A stretch of DNA of 15,274 bases from UBA8516 sp035457865. GTDB taxonomy: Archaea; Thermoproteota; Nitrososphaeria; Nitrososphaerales; Nitrosopumilaceae. Positions 14,383 through 15,274 of this stretch are shown piece by piece. The position numbers were made by a program, and so were the translations under genes. The notes beneath the pieces are model-generated. The model searched no databases. It saw only the letters and a list, made by a program, of their open reading frames with translations, and had not been told where the DNA came from. The DNA lies in assembly GCA_035457865.1 (NCBI GenBank), contig DATIAR010000012.1, positions 1 through 15,274 of the forward strand. The letters are read 5' to 3'. Numbering within the stretch: position 1 is the first letter of the stretch; every line of letters begins with the position of its first letter.

Positions 14383-14997
14383 ATGTCATTAAAAAATGTA
14401 AAGTCATCCCTATCAAAAATTTCAAAATCATTGAATGACTTGCAAGATTCTCGAGAATATTTAATAAAAAACACTCGAGAAGTCATACTTCTTTGTAGCC
14501 AATCCATAATTTCGATTCATAAATCAGACCTTAAAGCAGGTAGAAAAAAAGCTGAACACGCCAAGAAACTACTAGATGAGATAAGAAAGAGATCAAGAAG
14601 CGAACTTTATAGATACATCCTTACAGCAGAACAAGAACTTGTTGAGGCGTTTGCGTTTATATCCATAGTTGAAAAATCAGACATCCCATCAGCAACATCA
14701 CTTGGAGTAAGAGGAGAATCATACATTCTTGGTCTACTTGATTGTGTTGGTGAGCTAAAAAGACTGGTTTATGATAGTATTAGGGTGGGAAAGGCAAATG
14801 AAGCTAGAAAATTTTTTGAAATAATGGAAAATCTGTATCTTTTTTTGTATCCTTTTGCCATATATGATAAATTAATAAATGAAACTCGTAGAAAGCTTGA
14901 TGTAAACAGAATTCTTATAGAAGATGCAAGAGCAGCTGTGACAGAAGAAATACGTCGTTCTGCTCTTATTGATGCAATAAATAAGAACAAGAACTGA
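14383..14997 (+). CDS. Translin/TRAX-family protein (predicted RNA-binding or RNase)
   Basis: An all-helical protein of 204 residues from ATG 14383 (an in-frame ATG at 14374 would add MVG). By eye it aligns with eukaryotic translin and TRAX: EQELVEAFAF corresponds to TRAX QEYVEAVSF, and YILGLLDCVGELKR to YLLGVADLTGELMR; then NEARKFFEIMENLY and RRKLDVNRILIEDAR follow. The two glutamates in ELVE (E85 and E88 from this start) match the catalytic glutamates of TRAX, the RNase subunit of C3PO, so the archaeal protein may be a nuclease rather than only a binder. Family members form octameric shells. It stands alone, divergent from nnrE, and no partner subunit gene is in the window. Confidence 0.85.
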   Translation: MSLKNVKSSLSKISKSLNDLQDSREYLIKNTREVILLCSQSIISIHKSDLKAGRKKAEHAKKLLDEIRKRSRSELYRYILTAEQELVEAFAFISIVEKSDIPSATSLGVRGESYILGLLDCVGELKRLVYDSIRVGKANEARKFFEIMENLYLFLYPFAIYDKLINETRRKLDVNRILIEDARAAVTEEIRRSALIDAINKNKN

Positions 14998-15053
14998 TTT
15001 TAAAAAATATGTTAGACAAATCATGGTTTTCACTTCTTGTTATTTTGATTTTT

Positions 15054-15103
15054 TTTAGATTTATCTTTGATATCCGTTTTTTATCATTTAAGACAAATCT
15101 AAA
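15054..15103. repeat. Inverted repeat between the translin gene and the tRNA
   Basis: The arms are TTTAGATTTATCTTTGATA (15054-15072) and the stretch 15082-15103, whose reverse complement begins TTTAGATTTGTCTT and ends TGATA. They pair along about 18 bp with one mismatch and a 3-nt bulge; the loop is 9 nt. On the plus strand a T-rich run (TTCGTTTTATATA) follows, so it may help terminate the translin transcript. On the minus strand the mismatch becomes a G-U pair, so the structure could equally form downstream of the tRNA. Confidence 0.5.
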
Positions 15104-15130
15104 TTCGTTTTATATATTTAAGAAAAGTAG

Positions 15131-15215
15131 TGCGGGAGAAGGGATTTGAACCCTCGAAATCCTAAGATACTAGCCCCTCAAGCTAGCGCCTTTGGCCAGG
15201 CTGGGCGACTCCCGC
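15131..15215 (-). tRNA. tRNA-Leu, anticodon GAG
   Basis: On the minus strand the acceptor arms GCGGGAG (from 15215) and CTCCCGC (15138-15132) pair fully, with discriminator A at 15131. The anticodon arm is CTAGC-TTGAGGG-GCTAG with anticodon GAG at 15177-15179, decoding CUC and CUU leucine codons. The T arm is GAGGG-TTCAAAT-CCCTT. A long variable arm (TATCTTAGGATTTC, with an ATC/GAT stem) marks the class II structure expected for Leu. CCA is not encoded: the next bases are CTA. No intron is visible. Confidence 0.96.
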
Positions 15216-15240
15216 ATTATGCAAATACCCATGCATGGTT

Positions 15241-15248
15241 TTTATAAG
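15241..15248 (-). promoter_or_regulatory. TATA box of tRNA-Leu
   Basis: The minus strand reads CTTATAAA, centred about 30 bp before the tRNA 5' end at 15215, with further A residues after it. This is the strong TATA box typical of archaeal tRNA genes. Nothing else is visible from 15216 to the window end. Confidence 0.65.
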
Positions 15249-15274
15249 CCTTGATTACTTTTTCAAAATATGCT

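Noticed and set aside
1..15274. CRISPR array, insertion sequence, prophage or integration site at the tRNA
   Set aside because: No regularly spaced repeats, transposase, integrase or phage gene is visible, and the tRNA 3' end is not duplicated within the window.

Overview
The window looks like chromosome from an AT-rich ammonia-oxidising archaeon of the Nitrososphaerota (Thaumarchaeota), most likely the Nitrosopumilus/Nitrosarchaeum group. The evidence is archaeal-type ribosomal proteins uS13 and uS4, an archaeal CobT, a translin/TRAX-family protein, a large surface protein of the thaumarchaeal S-layer type, a two-domain multicopper oxidase beside a ZIP metal permease, and a recurring promoter layout in which a TATA box lies about 25-30 bp before the start codon (leaderless transcripts). 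This placement rests on reading the proteins by eye, not on a database search. I see no mobile element, prophage, CRISPR array or rRNA. Coding density is very high and no gene-free stretch exceeds about 135 bp.

Layout. (1) 1-2674, minus: the N-terminal 891 codons of a large secreted S-layer-type protein, cut by the left window edge. (2) 2761-4997, minus: a two-gene operon of multicopper oxidase then ZIP transporter, with ATGA start/stop overlap. Its promoter carries two tandem copies of a DtxR-like palindrome. (3) 5123-5635, plus: a divergently transcribed two-TM protein of unknown function. (4) 5628-8916, minus: a three-gene set of MoxR-type AAA+ ATPase, VWA-domain protein and small winged-helix-like protein. 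(5) 9002-11996, plus: rps13 (with an unusual Ala/Pro/Gly tail), rps4, then glmS behind its own promoter. (6) 11983-14309, minus: an operon of NAD(P)HX epimerase, metallo-beta-lactamase-fold enzyme and CobT. (7) 14383-14997, plus: a translin/TRAX-family protein. (8) 15131-15215, minus: tRNA-Leu(GAG).

How the parts may work together. The oxidase-permease pair with its operators looks like a metal-responsive uptake or oxidation unit at the cell surface. glmS supplies glucosamine-6-phosphate, the precursor of amino-sugar glycans that could decorate the S-layer protein. The MoxR/VWA pair is a chaperone-like module that probably remodels or loads metal into a client protein not encoded here. The nnrE-MBL-cobT operon groups metabolite repair, thiol or thioester hydrolysis and cobamide assembly. 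The less ordinary signals are the twin operators, the extra extracytoplasmic domain on the ZIP protein, the uS13 tail and the MoxR/VWA/wHTH cassette.
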